A DNA stretch of 64,000 nucleotides from assembly GCA_000708835.1 (NCBI GenBank), contig DF237086.1, positions 62,001 through 126,000 of the forward strand, read 5' to 3'. Of this stretch, positions 25,288 to 37,507 are shown in pieces. How positions within the stretch are numbered: the first letter of the stretch is position 1; each line of letters opens with the position of its first letter. The DNA comes from Klebsormidium nitens (lineage: Eukaryota > Streptophyta > Klebsormidiophyceae > Klebsormidiales > Klebsormidiaceae). The notes under the pieces were generated by a model. It had not been told where the DNA came from and ran no database searches. It was given only the letters and a program-made list of their open reading frames with translations. Position numbers and translations under genes: made by a program.

Positions 25288-26870
25288 GGCTCTGGGCGCC
25301 CCGGGGGATCCCCTTGACACTCGAGCGAGGAGCGGCTCTGCAAGCACGAAGAGTGTCAAGAGCTGGCGTTTGGTCCAGGTCGCAAGGGAGGGGCGGGGTT
25401 GGGGGGCTGGCTCGGAGATTGGGGAGTGAGAGGCTCGGGGGTGCAGGCAGCCTACGAGGAGAGAGAGCAGTGACGTCAGAGAAAAGCTAGGACGTCAGAA
25501 AGGACGGACGGCTGGTGCCTCGGGGCTTCTGTAGAGAGCGTCCGGAGAAAAGCATGTCAATCGTCTCAGTATGAGAATCAACGAAATTGGCCCCTTTGAG
25601 GGACGCAGAGGATATGGTCAAAGCACGTTCCTTGTTGCTGGATTTGAGATAATATGGAAACGCGCAGTTACGGACGAAGTTCTGAGCGGATCTGCATCAA
25701 AAAGACGTCCAGAAGAAACCTTTGCCTTGCTGAGAGATGCAACGTGACGGTCAACTGTCATCTTCTCACAGGAACGCCGTAAACGTATGGGAAAATCCAG
25801 AGCGTCTCATGGCAGCAGCTTTTCAACAGGAGTAGAAAGGGTTACATCAGGGCCTGCTTTTTGCTTCTGCATCATCGACTAGCAGAAACCAAGCTCCCCA
25901 TTCTGCATCATAAGGCTTCGTAGTCAGGCACGACAGAGGATCTCAAGGCCAAGCTCTGCTGAAAATGTTTTTCATAAGTCAGCCAATAATCATTTCCAGT
26001 GGTCGTATGAAGTCAGGAACGTTTGCTCGGCTCAGAATCAAGTAATCTTCGCCTCTCAAAACCAACTTCGGCGAGCAGATACAAGCTTTTATTGTTACTG
26101 AAAGCTTGAGCAAGGAATCATTGAGGCACAAGGTTGATTGTTGGAAGCACCAACAACAAAGCGTAGTGAAGCAACTACAGAATGTACGACAACTGCTGGC
26201 AGTCAGAATAAATGCAAGCAGACCGCCGTGCAGCCACTGCGACCAAAGGCTTCATCACTGCCACCTTGATGCTAGTAACTTTCACCCAGCCTGCAGTTAC
26301 TCATCAGGTACCTTTGAAGGATTGCAAGAACAAATCTTCAGATTCTTTGAACCGTAAAATTTATTGACTGTTAAGAGGGCTGCAATCAGGACAAACAGGC
26401 TGGATCAATAATTCAGAAGCCACACCACTGCCAACTTTATACTCTGGAGTGTATCGACTCAGAGTGCAAAACCGCACCGCAAGAGAATGCAAAACCTCCT
26501 CCCAACATGCTCACGCAGGCCCTTCCTATTACAAGCACAAAGGGCGTCCATCCCGTGGTTGCAGCACCACAAGGCTAACACAAGCGAACCACTTTTAACC
26601 AGATTCAATAGAAGCGGGGCAAATTGTGCATTCCTAAGGCTCTTATCACCATCAGCCAAAATAAAATCCTGAGAGGCTGCTGCAAAAGACATCCGAATAG
26701 TCCCAAAAGTAGTGGCAACCAACTGCTTGGCTGCACAGTGGTTGAGCGGCAGCGATCACAGGCTTTCTATATCCTGGCCAACTCCTACCAAGCAAAGATG
26801 AGATGCATCTTTCCGGCACGCCAGCAGAGTACAGGCATCACCAGAGGCCATCCCTGATGCTTGATTCCTC
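25288..26870. other. Upstream region of glyoxalase I, no gene recognised
   Basis: The promoter and leader of the minus-strand glyoxalase gene must lie at the left end. Beyond that I find no exon with family similarity or convincing splice context. Confidence 0.4.
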
Positions 26871-28864
26871 TCACAGGTTCTGAGATGTCATGTCCTTTTC
26901 CATTTTTGACGGCCGCTTCAGAGTGATGATTGTGTCCAACAAGATGTTGAGCTTTTCAGACAAACGCCTCACGTAAGCACAGCTCAAAACGGTCTCAGAG
27001 AACACACTGGCATTGCTGGTGCTCATATTTGTGGATAATCCAATCAACAACACACGGTTCCCACTCTCGGAGATCAAATTGATACTGGTAGAATGATGGT
27101 TGAATGACTTCATGGACGGTTGAATGAGTTCTTTGACAGGTTCAGACATTACTGTTGAGCAGAATGACATTCTGGGGACTAAAGCGAGGGGCAAACGAGT
27201 ACCACCCAGCTTGAGACATCACTGTAGAGCAGAATGACATTCTGGGAGAGACAAAAGCCAAGGGTAGATGCCCATGAGAGACAGACCAATCATTGCTGAG
27301 TAAGTGGCGCCCAAACGTCCCAGACTGATACAGACGTACCCTGAGTAAGATGAGAGCAAGTCCTTGCATGTGCGGGAATTGCTCTCAAATAAAGCACTGT
27401 CTCCACTAAAAAGCTCAAGCTTGACACTTTCTGCAGGGCTTCCACTCAAAGAAGAGTTCAGCGCCTCTCAATGCTAAGCACTCAGCTTCAGAGAGCATCA
27501 GTGTTGATCACAAGCCTTAGGCAAAATCAATTGTGCATTGTGATTTCGCATTGTACATTGCTTTCATTGCTATAGCTTTTGAGCCGACTGGCTGTCAACA
27601 CCCCCCACCGATGTGCCAGCATTGATTAAAATGGGGGACACCAGACTCTCCATGCTTACAACGATGATACTGATCAGGTACTCTGGCAACTTACGAGCAG
27701 CCTTGCTGACAGGGGCGGGCGAGAAGAGTCCGCTTGACGTCAACCGCAGCGACGAGCACCCAGCAACCTGCTTCGACCGTTTTGTAGCGGGCAAGAAAGC
27801 AGCAATGCTGCGCGTGGGGCGATGAGAGCAGACGTTCTTTCCTACTGGAGAGACAGCAGATCGGATGTGGCAACAAAGGGGCACACAGCCAGTTGCGGCA
27901 GCCATCGAATCCTGCCTGAGGCTGATGAAGATCTATGGAAATGCTGATTACAATTAATACAGGGAGAAGCGAAGGGATCAGCAGACCCAGCTCCAGCTGC
28001 ATGCAGCAGCACCACAAATGTACGTATTCGCACTTCTTTTGCAGATCCTTTACAGGCAATTTTTCAAACCGGGCACCCCGAAAGTGGTCGGTAGAATCCT
28101 TAACCGGCCGGTCACCCCGGCTCTAATACTACCCTACCAGCCCGGACAACAGTCGGTAAACGTACACTGTCCCCGAAAATTCACCCGCTTCCCATCCCCT
28201 TCCAATTCAAAGGCTTCCGAGTCATGCTGAGCGCTCCTTTGCCAGGGTGATACTTCAAGGGTAGGATATACAAGGCGCAAGAAAAGGGACGGTGGTTGGA
28301 TGAAGAAGCTTCACATGTCAATTCTAACTTTGAAAGAGAATCAGTTGGCCATCCTGGCGCCCCACGGATCATCCGCTTTGCTACATTGACGACGATTCCT
28401 GGTCACGTGAGTAAGTGCAACTGTTTGGATCGTTTGGAAGGATTGCTCAACAGCCTCGAGTTGGTGTTTTATTGCACAGAAAACAAGTGCAATGGGTTGT
28501 AATCTGAAGTCTGTGCTGGGTGGAGAAGCTCTAGACTTTAGTGGTGTAGTCAACAACCCGTCTGGAACTGTCAACACCGGCTTCATATCTGTGCTGCTGG
28601 AGCCGTTAGGTGGAAATTCTTCTGAGCTGCTTTGGATGAACATGATTGCCTGCCTTTGCTGTGTTGTTAATCTTTCTTGTGTAATGATGGCAGTGGTTAT
28701 TCAGGGACTTGTGTGCGGAACTTCAGCCAGTGGTAGCCCGTCCAGACTTCCTTAAATGCTGCAGCGTTCGCCTTTTGTTCTGCCACTTTGCAGCACTCAT
28801 CTGCAACTTTTGAGAGGACGTCGCAAGTCTGAATTGACCAGATTGCCCCTCGGAATGGTTCAAA
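26871..28864 (-). CDS. Possible multi-exon gene, unrecognised
   Basis: Several minus-strand segments look coding. A C-terminal segment at 26871-27178 is open to a TGA and encodes a helical tail (CAYVRRLSEKLNILLDTIIT then a Lys-rich end). A segment at about 28709-28864 encodes SKVADECCKVAEQKANAAAF and YHWLK. A frame at 28341-28643 contains IKHQLEAVEQSFQTIQTVAL. I could not link them with consistent phases or name a family. They could be one decayed or lineage-specific gene, or chance open frames. Confidence 0.25.
27145..27276. repeat. Tandem duplication, period about 69 bp
   Basis: Sequence 27145-27207 recurs in diverged form at 27214-27276. Both start GACAT-ACTGT-GAGCAGAA and continue TGACATTCTGGG. 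On the minus strand each copy has an AG before AATGTCATTCTGC, so this may be another duplicated acceptor and exon start, belonging to the putative gene ending at 26871. Confidence 0.65.
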
Positions 28865-29051
28865 CTGGGCAAAGGACCCTGATTGGCATACCGAAGCAGT
28901 TGTAAGGTGGCACCCGGCAGGGAAAAGCATGACAGCAGCGTCTGGTCAGAAGAGGAACCAGTCGCTTGATCACCGTAGGGATAGAGCAGAGCTGGCCCAA
29001 TTCATTCCACCACCTTTTTTGCCTGCCGCCATCCTTTCTTGTCGTCACCAA

Positions 29052-30141
29052 TCAAGTTGTAAGCAAGAAGTCTTTTATGGATCTTAGGGCACCCAGTCAT
29101 TGCACGGCCGCTTCCCTGTGCAGGAACTCGAAAACCCCCTGACGGAACGAGCAACCAACGCCATATGCATAGATAGTGGTAGAGAGAGCAGGATCAGACC
29201 CAGTGTTACTTCCCCCTCTAGTGAGCAGATAAGGGCAGTCTGTCACGCTGCTGCTGCACTAAGCTTGGAAGGGGAGCCGTAGTCAAGCGGTGGTGCACCT
29301 TTCTCCTCTGACAGTAGCGGCGAAGCATCACTGCCCCCGCACTGCACTCAGAGCGCAGTTACAATCACGTCGAAGCCACTTGCGGGCAGGGGACTGGATT
29401 TGCGGAGACAGGAAACGCCACCAGAATGGTGAGTGATTCCTGCTGTTGCTTTTAAGTGCTGCGGATAAAAAGGTGTTTGCACGCTGTTGGCGAATGGCTG
29501 TGTTGATGAGGGCTTTGCTGCTCAACAGATGGGCCACACAGAAATACCGATTGAACAATCCGCGGAGGCACCTTATTGTGAACTTCTTGACAACTTTTTC
29601 CCAATGTTAATGGGCAAGAGTGTCCTAACCTGGCCTGTTGTTCCTTCTGAAGGCTTCTTCCTCTTCAGGCAAAAGATGCAGAATCGTGCTACGTCGAGAC
29701 AAACATTCTTCGTTTCTGACTATCAAGACACTGTGTAGCGTAGCCACGACTGACTTGGTTTTCCATGTCTGCACCTTCGTTTCAAGTGAAAGGGAATACA
29801 AGAGATTGTTTCTCCCTTTCGGGAGATGTTGACCAATTTTTGCAAGAACTCCTGCTCCGAGAAAAGTTCGACAGGAGGCTTAGATCAAACTTCACCGCGA
29901 GCTGCTTGCCACACACCATGGCGATTGGTTATTGAACCAAGATTGAGGCAACTTTTGTATATCGTGTTGGGCACAGTCGTTGGCTAGTGGCTACTGTAAA
30001 TACCACGCTACCGACGGTTTGTGGGTTCCGTCTTTCGCTGTTGCAGAAGGAGTCGGGGAAAGAGAACAGGACGGAAAATCACTTCGTGGTTGAGTGTACT
30101 GATTGTGAGAGACGATGTCGCGGCACAGTCGAAGTCGAGGT
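29052..30141. other. Spacer upstream of LSM2, no gene recognised
   Basis: Open frames in this stretch carry no recognisable motif. The right end should contain the LSM2 promoter and leader. Confidence 0.35.
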
Positions 30142-30719
30142 ATGGTGAAGTCGGCCCTCCAACAGTTTGTTCAGGGGCCGCCAGAGTCTTGCTTCGTAGT
30201 TGCAAAACCTCACAGCAACTGAACGACGTGTGTTGTTGAGTGCAGTTGTTCTTCTCGTACTTCAAGGAGCTAGTCGGGAAAGAAGTCACGGTTGAGTTGA
30301 AGAACGACCTGGCGATTACGGGCGTCCTCCATTCAGTGGATCAATACCTAAACATCAAATTGGAAAACACGAAAGTCGTCAACGAAGCAAAGTATCCACA
30401 CATGGTAAGCATCAACTTCCGCTCTACGCCTACCAACGCTTGCTTATCTGTGCCCTTGACATGCGGGCGCTTCTCTAAAGAATTCTGATAGAGTGGTCCC
30501 AATCGAGGCTGAAACGGGTCCTTGGTTTGTAACGTCCACAGTTTGCCCCGGCTGCATAGTACACCACTTTGCTGAGCCCTTGGTTGCTGTCATGTGCAGC
30601 TTTCCGTCAAGAACTGCTTCATCCGCGGTTCTGTAGTTCGATATATCCAGTTACCAGTAGACGGGGTAGATGTAGACATCTTACACGATGCGACTCGAAG
30701 AGAAGCCCGAGGAGGTTGA
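30142..30719 (+). CDS. LSM2: Sm-like protein LSM2
   Basis: Core subunit of the LSM1-7 ring (cytoplasmic mRNA decay) and LSM2-8 ring (U6 snRNA stability in the nucleus). Exons 30246-30404 and 30600-30719 encode the Sm fold: Sm1 with LFFSYFKELVGKEVTVELKN and SVDQYLNIKLENTKV, and Sm2 with NCFIRGSVVRYVQLP, ending DILHDATRREARGG-like, as in LSM2 orthologues. The exon at 30246 starts directly with the second codon, so the initiator ATG must come from an upstream exon. I place it at 30142-30144, where ATG is followed at once by a GTGAAG donor and the phase fits, giving 93 residues. That first exon is inferred, while the other two are firm. Confidence 0.9.
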
Positions 30720-31821
30720 AAGCTTATCGGGTGTTTGTTAAAGCCGAATACTCCCAGCTTACAGCAGCAGCTTCGAATGCCATTGCCAAGATGGCCCACA
30801 GGTGCTCGCGCACTGCTATGATGCAGCAGAATGTCCTTCAGTTTTTTAATGTCATCTCTGGTCAACAACAAACAACTCCGACCAGTTACTGTCCGGCAAC
30901 ATACAATTAGAACCGGGCGGAGCCCTCTGTAAGCTGAACTTGCTGACATCATATAAGCTGCTTGCCGCGGTATTGAGGCGCGTGCATTTGGCATCATTGA
31001 TCTCATTAGATCATGAACTTCAGTTGAGAATTCATGAAGTTGAGATATAGCTGCCAGATTACCATGTACGCCGGTACAACTCATCAATTGTGCGCGTTGA
31101 CATGATTCGCGCATGAAGCACATGTGCAATCACAGCGCGCCGGTCGTGGCTGACATGGAGCGCCGCATGTGCGCGTATATATCGCCAACATATCATACAT
31201 GCAGATTTCGTAATATGGTCATAAGCTGGCACTAGCTGTGCGCGACGTATCATGTGATAATGATCATGTTCGAAGCTTGGCTAGCTAAGCCTATGTGCAG
31301 CTAGAACTAATGCATGGTCTCCGAAGTGCGTTGACAGATTAAGCGCTCGGTCAGCCTCCACTGTCGGGAGCTACCGGCCGTAGCTGTCTATGATATCTAG
31401 GCCCTTCCGGCAGGCTGTGTGCGCGTGCATGCCACTAAGTGGCATCTTCATAAGTCCGGCCGAACAGGGTTCGACCATGTGCGGACTACTAAGTTAAGTG
31501 TGCGATTTGGTGTCCTGGTGACCATTACAATCCTAGCTCCCAAAATGATCTCATGCATAACAATGTGAAGATTAGGTAACTGAGAACTCTGTTGGACCGA
31601 CGTATTTGAATCATAGTCAACCCGAAGATAAACCTCTTCGACCTTACTTGTCAGGGCTGTCGGGTTATTCCTAAGCAGCTTGTAAAACGTCTGTGACAGT
31701 TGCGAACCAAGGGTAAAACGTTGCCACTTGAGCGCAGACGTCGTAGCCCCACTTTGTTGTCCTTTCCTGTCCAGCCTCTTGCTACAAAAGTAACTCTCCA
31801 GATCAAGTGCACTGCCAAGGA
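30720..31821. other. Intergenic spacer between convergent genes
   Basis: It lies between the 3' ends of LSM2 (+) and the SLF2-like gene (-). It is rich in short palindromic words such as GATCATG and TGCATGCA, with no coding exon seen. Confidence 0.4.
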
Positions 31822-34800
31822 CTAAGCCAGCTGCTGATCCCTCGGGTCTTCTAACTTGTCGACTTCGTCGTCGTATTTGATCAAAGCGAATGAAGCTAGT
31901 TGACGGACCTGCAAGCTCGTAAACGATATTAATCTCATGGATCGAGCAAGTTTCCGTCTGGAGGAGTGCAAAGAAAGGGGGCTCATGGTAGAGGCATGCC
32001 TCCAGAATGTCGGGTCGTCAAGGTTGAAATGCAAAGGAGTGGAAATACGAGAATCGTTTGAGCAGTCCGGATATGCGGACCTTTTACGCACCGTCAACTG
32101 TCATACTCACAGGCCCTCGATAACAAGACCAGATGGGTTCTTCTGAACAGAAAAAGGACGACGGTCTGGTAGCGCGACACAGATCGCAGTGACCGGTACG
32201 AACGGCTGACGCAAATGGTTACTTACGTCTCCTGCTCCAGGGCGGGGATCGATGTGCTTCACTCCACTCAGCACCGACCGCAAGACCTGGACCCAACTCT
32301 GGGCCGCGTCGAGGTCGTCAGCAAGCGCGGGCAGATGACGGAGGTACACGTCAGCGAGCCGGAGCTGGGTCATGAGGATGACGCAGTCCGCGTCCTTGAA
32401 GTTGACGGGCTTGAACAGGGACACGACGCCGCGCACCGACTTCTCAACCCGCTGCAAGGTGGGAAAGAATCGAGGGGGCTCGTCAAATGTCAAACAGCAG
32501 TCTTACGGTGGAAAGCTGAATTCCCTCCCTCTCAACTGAACGCTTGTGACGTCGGGCCCAGGGCTCGTCAAGATCGCTCTTGCGTTGGAAGGGACTCGGA
32601 CTGGCTCGACCGGAACTTTGGTTCTTGTTGGCGACATCAAATACTTCTATGAGAGATAGATTTGTAAAGGTGGTTGAAATAGGTCCACGAGCGAAGCCTC
32701 TTGGGTCAAGCAGAGCAAGCGCGTTGGCTTCACATTCCTAACAATATGCATAAGGGGCATGCGCGTGCCACAACGCGGAAGTTACGCTGCTTTTGTCTGT
32801 GTGCTGATTATCCGCAATGCGGCCGACGTGGAGCACTCACCGTCTTCTTGAACATGTCTACCAGCAGTGCGAAGGCCAATGCGCGCTGCAGGTCCAAGGA
32901 GCGGGCGGACGCGCACGGCCAGCTGACGACGATGCGGACGTTGTTGATGTACCGTCCGCTCAGCCTGCGGACAGGGAAACCGCATCAGCAGACTGTCAAT
33001 CGCGTTCGACATCAATATTGGCCTAAACGGCGTTCATATATTCGAGGGGTAACGTCGCTCGACGGGTCGTTGCCTGCTGAACAATGACTGAATCCATGTC
33101 AGCTACTTGCTTCAGGTCTCTCGACTCCTTGCATCGGACGCAAGCATCCAGCCCGGTCAAAAGTGGGGAGACCTATAAGGGTCAACGCGTCTCCTCAACC
33201 AGGGTGCGAGATGGTTGTTTTTTTGGCTAGCTTTTACCAATGGCTGGTCCACTAGCACGTGTATCCTGTGACTGCGCGGACGAGAGCGACGTGACCTTGG
33301 ACCTAGGAAAAGCCCTGTCCAAGGGAAGAGAGAGGAATTTTCCGCACCTTGAGAGCGTCTTCGTGAGCCTGGGCCCCACCGCCTTCCACTCCGAGTCCGT
33401 GAAGCTGTCGGTCAGCGCTTGGATTGCGGCTTGCAGGGTCTCCGTCGCGAAGACGAGCTGGTGATCGAGCGACGCCCGCGCGAGCAGCACGACCAGGCCT
33501 TCCGTGTCCTTGGCGGAGAAAGTGCCAATGGTCGACCTGCGCGGACAAGAAAGCTAAGTCTTACTGCAGGTTTGCCAGGCCTGGCCGCCTAATCAAACTC
33601 TGCTCTGAGACCATCGCAGAACTTGGCGAAATTGCGGAAAACTTATGCCGTCTCGATGGGTGACATCCAGGTTGATGAATGGCTTCATATTCAGCCCAGT
33701 GGGCAAAGTTTTGCAAACAGGTGTAACGAATCTACGCAAGGGCAGGCGGCTATGATTGACCGAACGTGCGGTACAACGAAGTAGCAGAGAGCCTGGTAAA
33801 ATACAAAACAATTTTAAGACGAGACGAAAATTAGTATCCGGAGGTACTGCCTCTGCAAATGGCCAGTGTTCAGACATGCTAAATACCTCGTCAATAACTT
33901 TGGAGACAAAAGAGGGGCGAAGAATCGTCCAGGACGCGAAAGTGCGCGAAACTGCACTGGCAAGAAGCAGAAAGTCTGTTCCAATGATTCACATCCGACA
34001 GTGGGGAAGGTCGCCTCCCTCACCTTGCCGTAGCCAACACTGTGATGAGCCGCAGAAGGGAGCAGACGTTCGAGGGAATGCGTTCGCGATGCTGCTCATC
34101 TGCCAAAGCAAGGAAAGCGTCAGATCCTGCAACGACGGACATCTGCTGACTTTGCAAGGCTCATAATTTAGGAGCGTCTGATGCTCCGTGGAGTGCTCGA
34201 GTGCGCTCCTAAGGCTTGTTGCTTTCGTCCTGTTAACCGCAGGCATGTTCATCAAGGTCCTCGGCAGTAACTTCAAGCAGCGACAACTCGATGAAGGCAG
34301 AAGACCTCGGCTTCTACCACAAGGAGCAAAACCATCATAGGCAAAGTCCAACCTTCCTTGATCAACGTTGTGGAGAGTCACTGAAGAGAGTCTTCCACCC
34401 ATCCGTAGACTGCTCAGACATTCTTATGGTGCGCGTGACCAAAATCCTACTTGTCCTCCAGTGCTGCCTTTGTAGTACCGCCAAGTAGGAGATACGGTAC
34501 TTCTCAGGCCAAACATTGCTTTGGTATGTACCGTTCTGACCACGTGCATCCACTGAACCATTCAATCGGCTCAAAGCTCAGAAAAGATTCGGAATGCTTT
34601 CGCGAGATTTTCGGTCGATGCGAACCGTTGCGCCGCTCACCTGCCTGGGTCACCCCACTCGGTCCTGCCTCGCCCTCGGCATCAGAGTCATCGCTGATGT
34701 CAGCCGACGCTTCCCCCACTGCCTTCTCAACGTAGCCATAGGCATTGAACACTTCGCGAAAGTCGCTCAAATTGGGCACCCAGCCTAGGTCGAGCCGCGT

Positions 34801-37507
34801 TTCTCGGGGCCTGTCTAGGAAAGAAGCGCCGCATGTGCTGCTTGTAAGGTACGCGTCCGAAACGCCAGCGAGTGCGGCGACCTGTGAGTCGATGGGGCAG
34901 TGGTTTTTAGATTGTTCGCATGAAAATTGGTGAGCCTGCAGGCGTGCTAACCGGGTGAATGGTGGGGTGTCGCAGAACAGGAAGGCCCTGTCGATAACGA
35001 TGGCAGGGGGCGTTGACAGCAGAAAAGGGGGGAGTGACAGTCCTGTGATGGAGTCTCATTCAGCTCTGAAGGCAGCAGGGACATTGGATAGGTTCAACCG
35101 ATAAGTGGCCTTCTGCACATGATGAGAAATACCGTACGGTTACAGAATCGCGAAAGAATCTAATGTCCCTTCTAAGGTTGCAATGTTCCCTTCGTGCAGC
35201 ATTCGCAAGATCTGCTCGACCGCAACCCAAGTCTTTAGTCAACTTGAGTTGAGGGGGCAACCAATGCTTTCTTAGCTATTGCCTGCAGCCACCTTGCTCA
35301 ACTCGAATTCAAAGTCTTGGTGTCTATGTACTTGCGACAAATCTCCCAACCAAGCTGCTCGTCAAATGATTGAGTAGAGGTTGAGGTGTACCTTGGAGCC
35401 GCCACCAATGATGTCAGCGAGCAGACAGAAAGCAGCCCTCTCAACCATGTCCTCCGGAGAATAGCACACTGCAGCAAAGTAAGTAAAGACGTTTGAACTT
35501 ATCCTCACTCATAACTCAAATCCAACGCAGGGAAGCATGACCCTTCTTTTTGAAATGCTCGAACATGCTGTATGCATGGCATTTAATTGCGCCAGCACCT
35601 TAACAGCCGACATGTTCCCCGCTTCTTGACTCGTGTTTACCAACTCCGACATCTTCACAGAGGAGAGAGCAGGTATCGCTATTTTTTGTGCGTGGAAACT
35701 TACCCAGATTGAAAAGCCACCTGAGGGCCTTTGAATCAACCGACAGCTTGTTGAAGAGGTGTGCTCGAAGGCCGCCACCAGTGAGCAGCGCCTTCACAAC
35801 CTCTTGCTTTGCCTCTGCAAAATTCAGAAGAAGTCTGAGTGGGTCGTTTCAAGAATCAGAAGGAGAGCCTAGGTCTACAAATGTTCATGAATGAGTTTCC
35901 ATAGCAACCAAGTTTCTGTGCACAATCACTGTCTTCGTGTTCCTAGTTTTCGTCCTACATGTCTGATAACCTCTTTTGTAAATGTACAGGCTACTCACCG
36001 GTGCTGCTTTCCTCCATCTCTTTCAACACAGCAGAGGTTTCAAACCAGATATCGGCGTCGTCAGGAGCTACCGTATCGAGCACCTCCTCTAACCTGTGCC
36101 CGTGCTGAATGGGTCCCTGAGTGAGGACAACGAATCGTAAGAAGCTGTATGAGAATCTGATGCAAATCTGCTTAACGGTCATGTCTTTGGAAATGCTGTC
36201 TCTGATAATTAATGCATTTTGAAGGCCCGGCATCAATGAATCATGATTGCAATCCAGGACACTCCCGAGCAGAGGACCTGAAAGATCAGGCTTATGTTTA
36301 CAGGACTAAAACTAGGTTCAGTTCCCATGTTATCATGCGGCTATCATCGTACCTGTCTATTAAAGTGAGTTTCTCCCCACTTTGGCAGCGCCGCTGTGTC
36401 GTCTTCGCCTCCTTTCATACGCTTCATCTGCAATAAGCAAGGATACATAAGTAAAACAGGTGCACTGCAGAAGATGACAGTCGTATGTGAGATGCACAAG
36501 GCCAACAAAGTCATTGCGCAATGAACGACTAGACAGAGCAGCTTGCTTGCAGAATACATGAGTGCCACCTTTGCGACAGGTGACATTGAGCAGAGTAATG
36601 CTTACGTAGCTCGCAACCTCTTCAAGCTTTTCCACAATTGCATTGTCCTTCTCAGTCTTCTGTTCAATTTCCAGATCACTCTCATCGCTGCTCTCCACTT
36701 CTGCTTTCTCAACCTGTGCAGCTGCAGCCTTCTTTTTCCTATCATTGAGGAGGCGTTCCAAAGCGCTCAAAGCTTTTGACCTGTATGAGGATTCATCGTG
36801 GTTCAGCACTCGTTTGCATGCACCATCTGAGAGCGGCTCCCGAATTGGTAGAGAAGCAACAGCTGGACTAGAAAATAGTTTTGGACCCCGACAGAATCTT
36901 TATCATTGACCGTCAATTGCATTTTTATTTCATTCTGAACAGACATGGCCTGCGACTTGGAGAATGAAATAGACCCAGGCCAGCTATGGCAAGATAAGTC
37001 AAACAAAGAACCGCAGTGCAAATTGCATCACAACACACCATTATTTCAGAATAGCACGGTAGGGCGCGACAAGGCGGGCTGCGGCCAAAGAAACACAAAA
37101 GGAACGACTTACACAAACTAATGCAGTGCGATTTTGCCAATTGATAGACAGAAGATGGGGCAATAGCACTTGCGATCTCTGGACCATTGGCAGGGCCCCT
37201 TTGTGCACACATACATTTCCAAAAAGCGCAAACTCTCTTTGCGTTCTAACAAGAAGGGCAGGTGCAGCAGATGAAGTGACAATAAGAGGACTGAGGCCTA
37301 CGTGTCTGCATTGCTCCCAGTTGATGTCTTCCTGCCACCACCTTTGGCCCCGCTCATTGCTGTCTTGTTCGTTGCCTTGTCTTCCAAAGGTTCAAAATCT
37401 TTCAAGGCAAGAGTTCGAACAGCTCCTCTTCCTGATCTACCAACTCCACGCTTGGCAGGACTTCCGGTCAAATCATCTTCTGCCTTTGCCTTTCCCGCTC
37501 GTCCCAT
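31822..37507 (-). CDS. SLF2/FAM178-like protein (Smc5/6 recruitment)
   Basis: Twelve exons join in phase to 567 residues: 37302-37507, 36606-36780, 36353-36427, 35999-36116, 35704-35814, 35392-35468, 34641-34881, 34024-34099, 33348-33536, 32841-32964, 32227-32451 and 31822-31908. The start (GAAGAATGGGA) leads a basic, disordered N-terminus, then an acidic Lys/Glu segment. The C-terminal helical region resembles the FAM178 domain of human SLF2, the Nse6-like factor that brings Smc5/6 to damaged DNA. Points of similarity are ALRWLFNLG, WVPNLSDFREV, NVCSLLRLITVLAT, TEGLVVLLARASLDHQL, the helix around VGPRLTKTLSR, and RALAFALLVDMF. This is inferred from remembered domain patterns, not a search. 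Expected location is nuclear. An acidic insert (ISDDSDAEGEAG) sits mid-protein. Divergent from the coiled-coil gene to the right. Confidence 0.65.
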
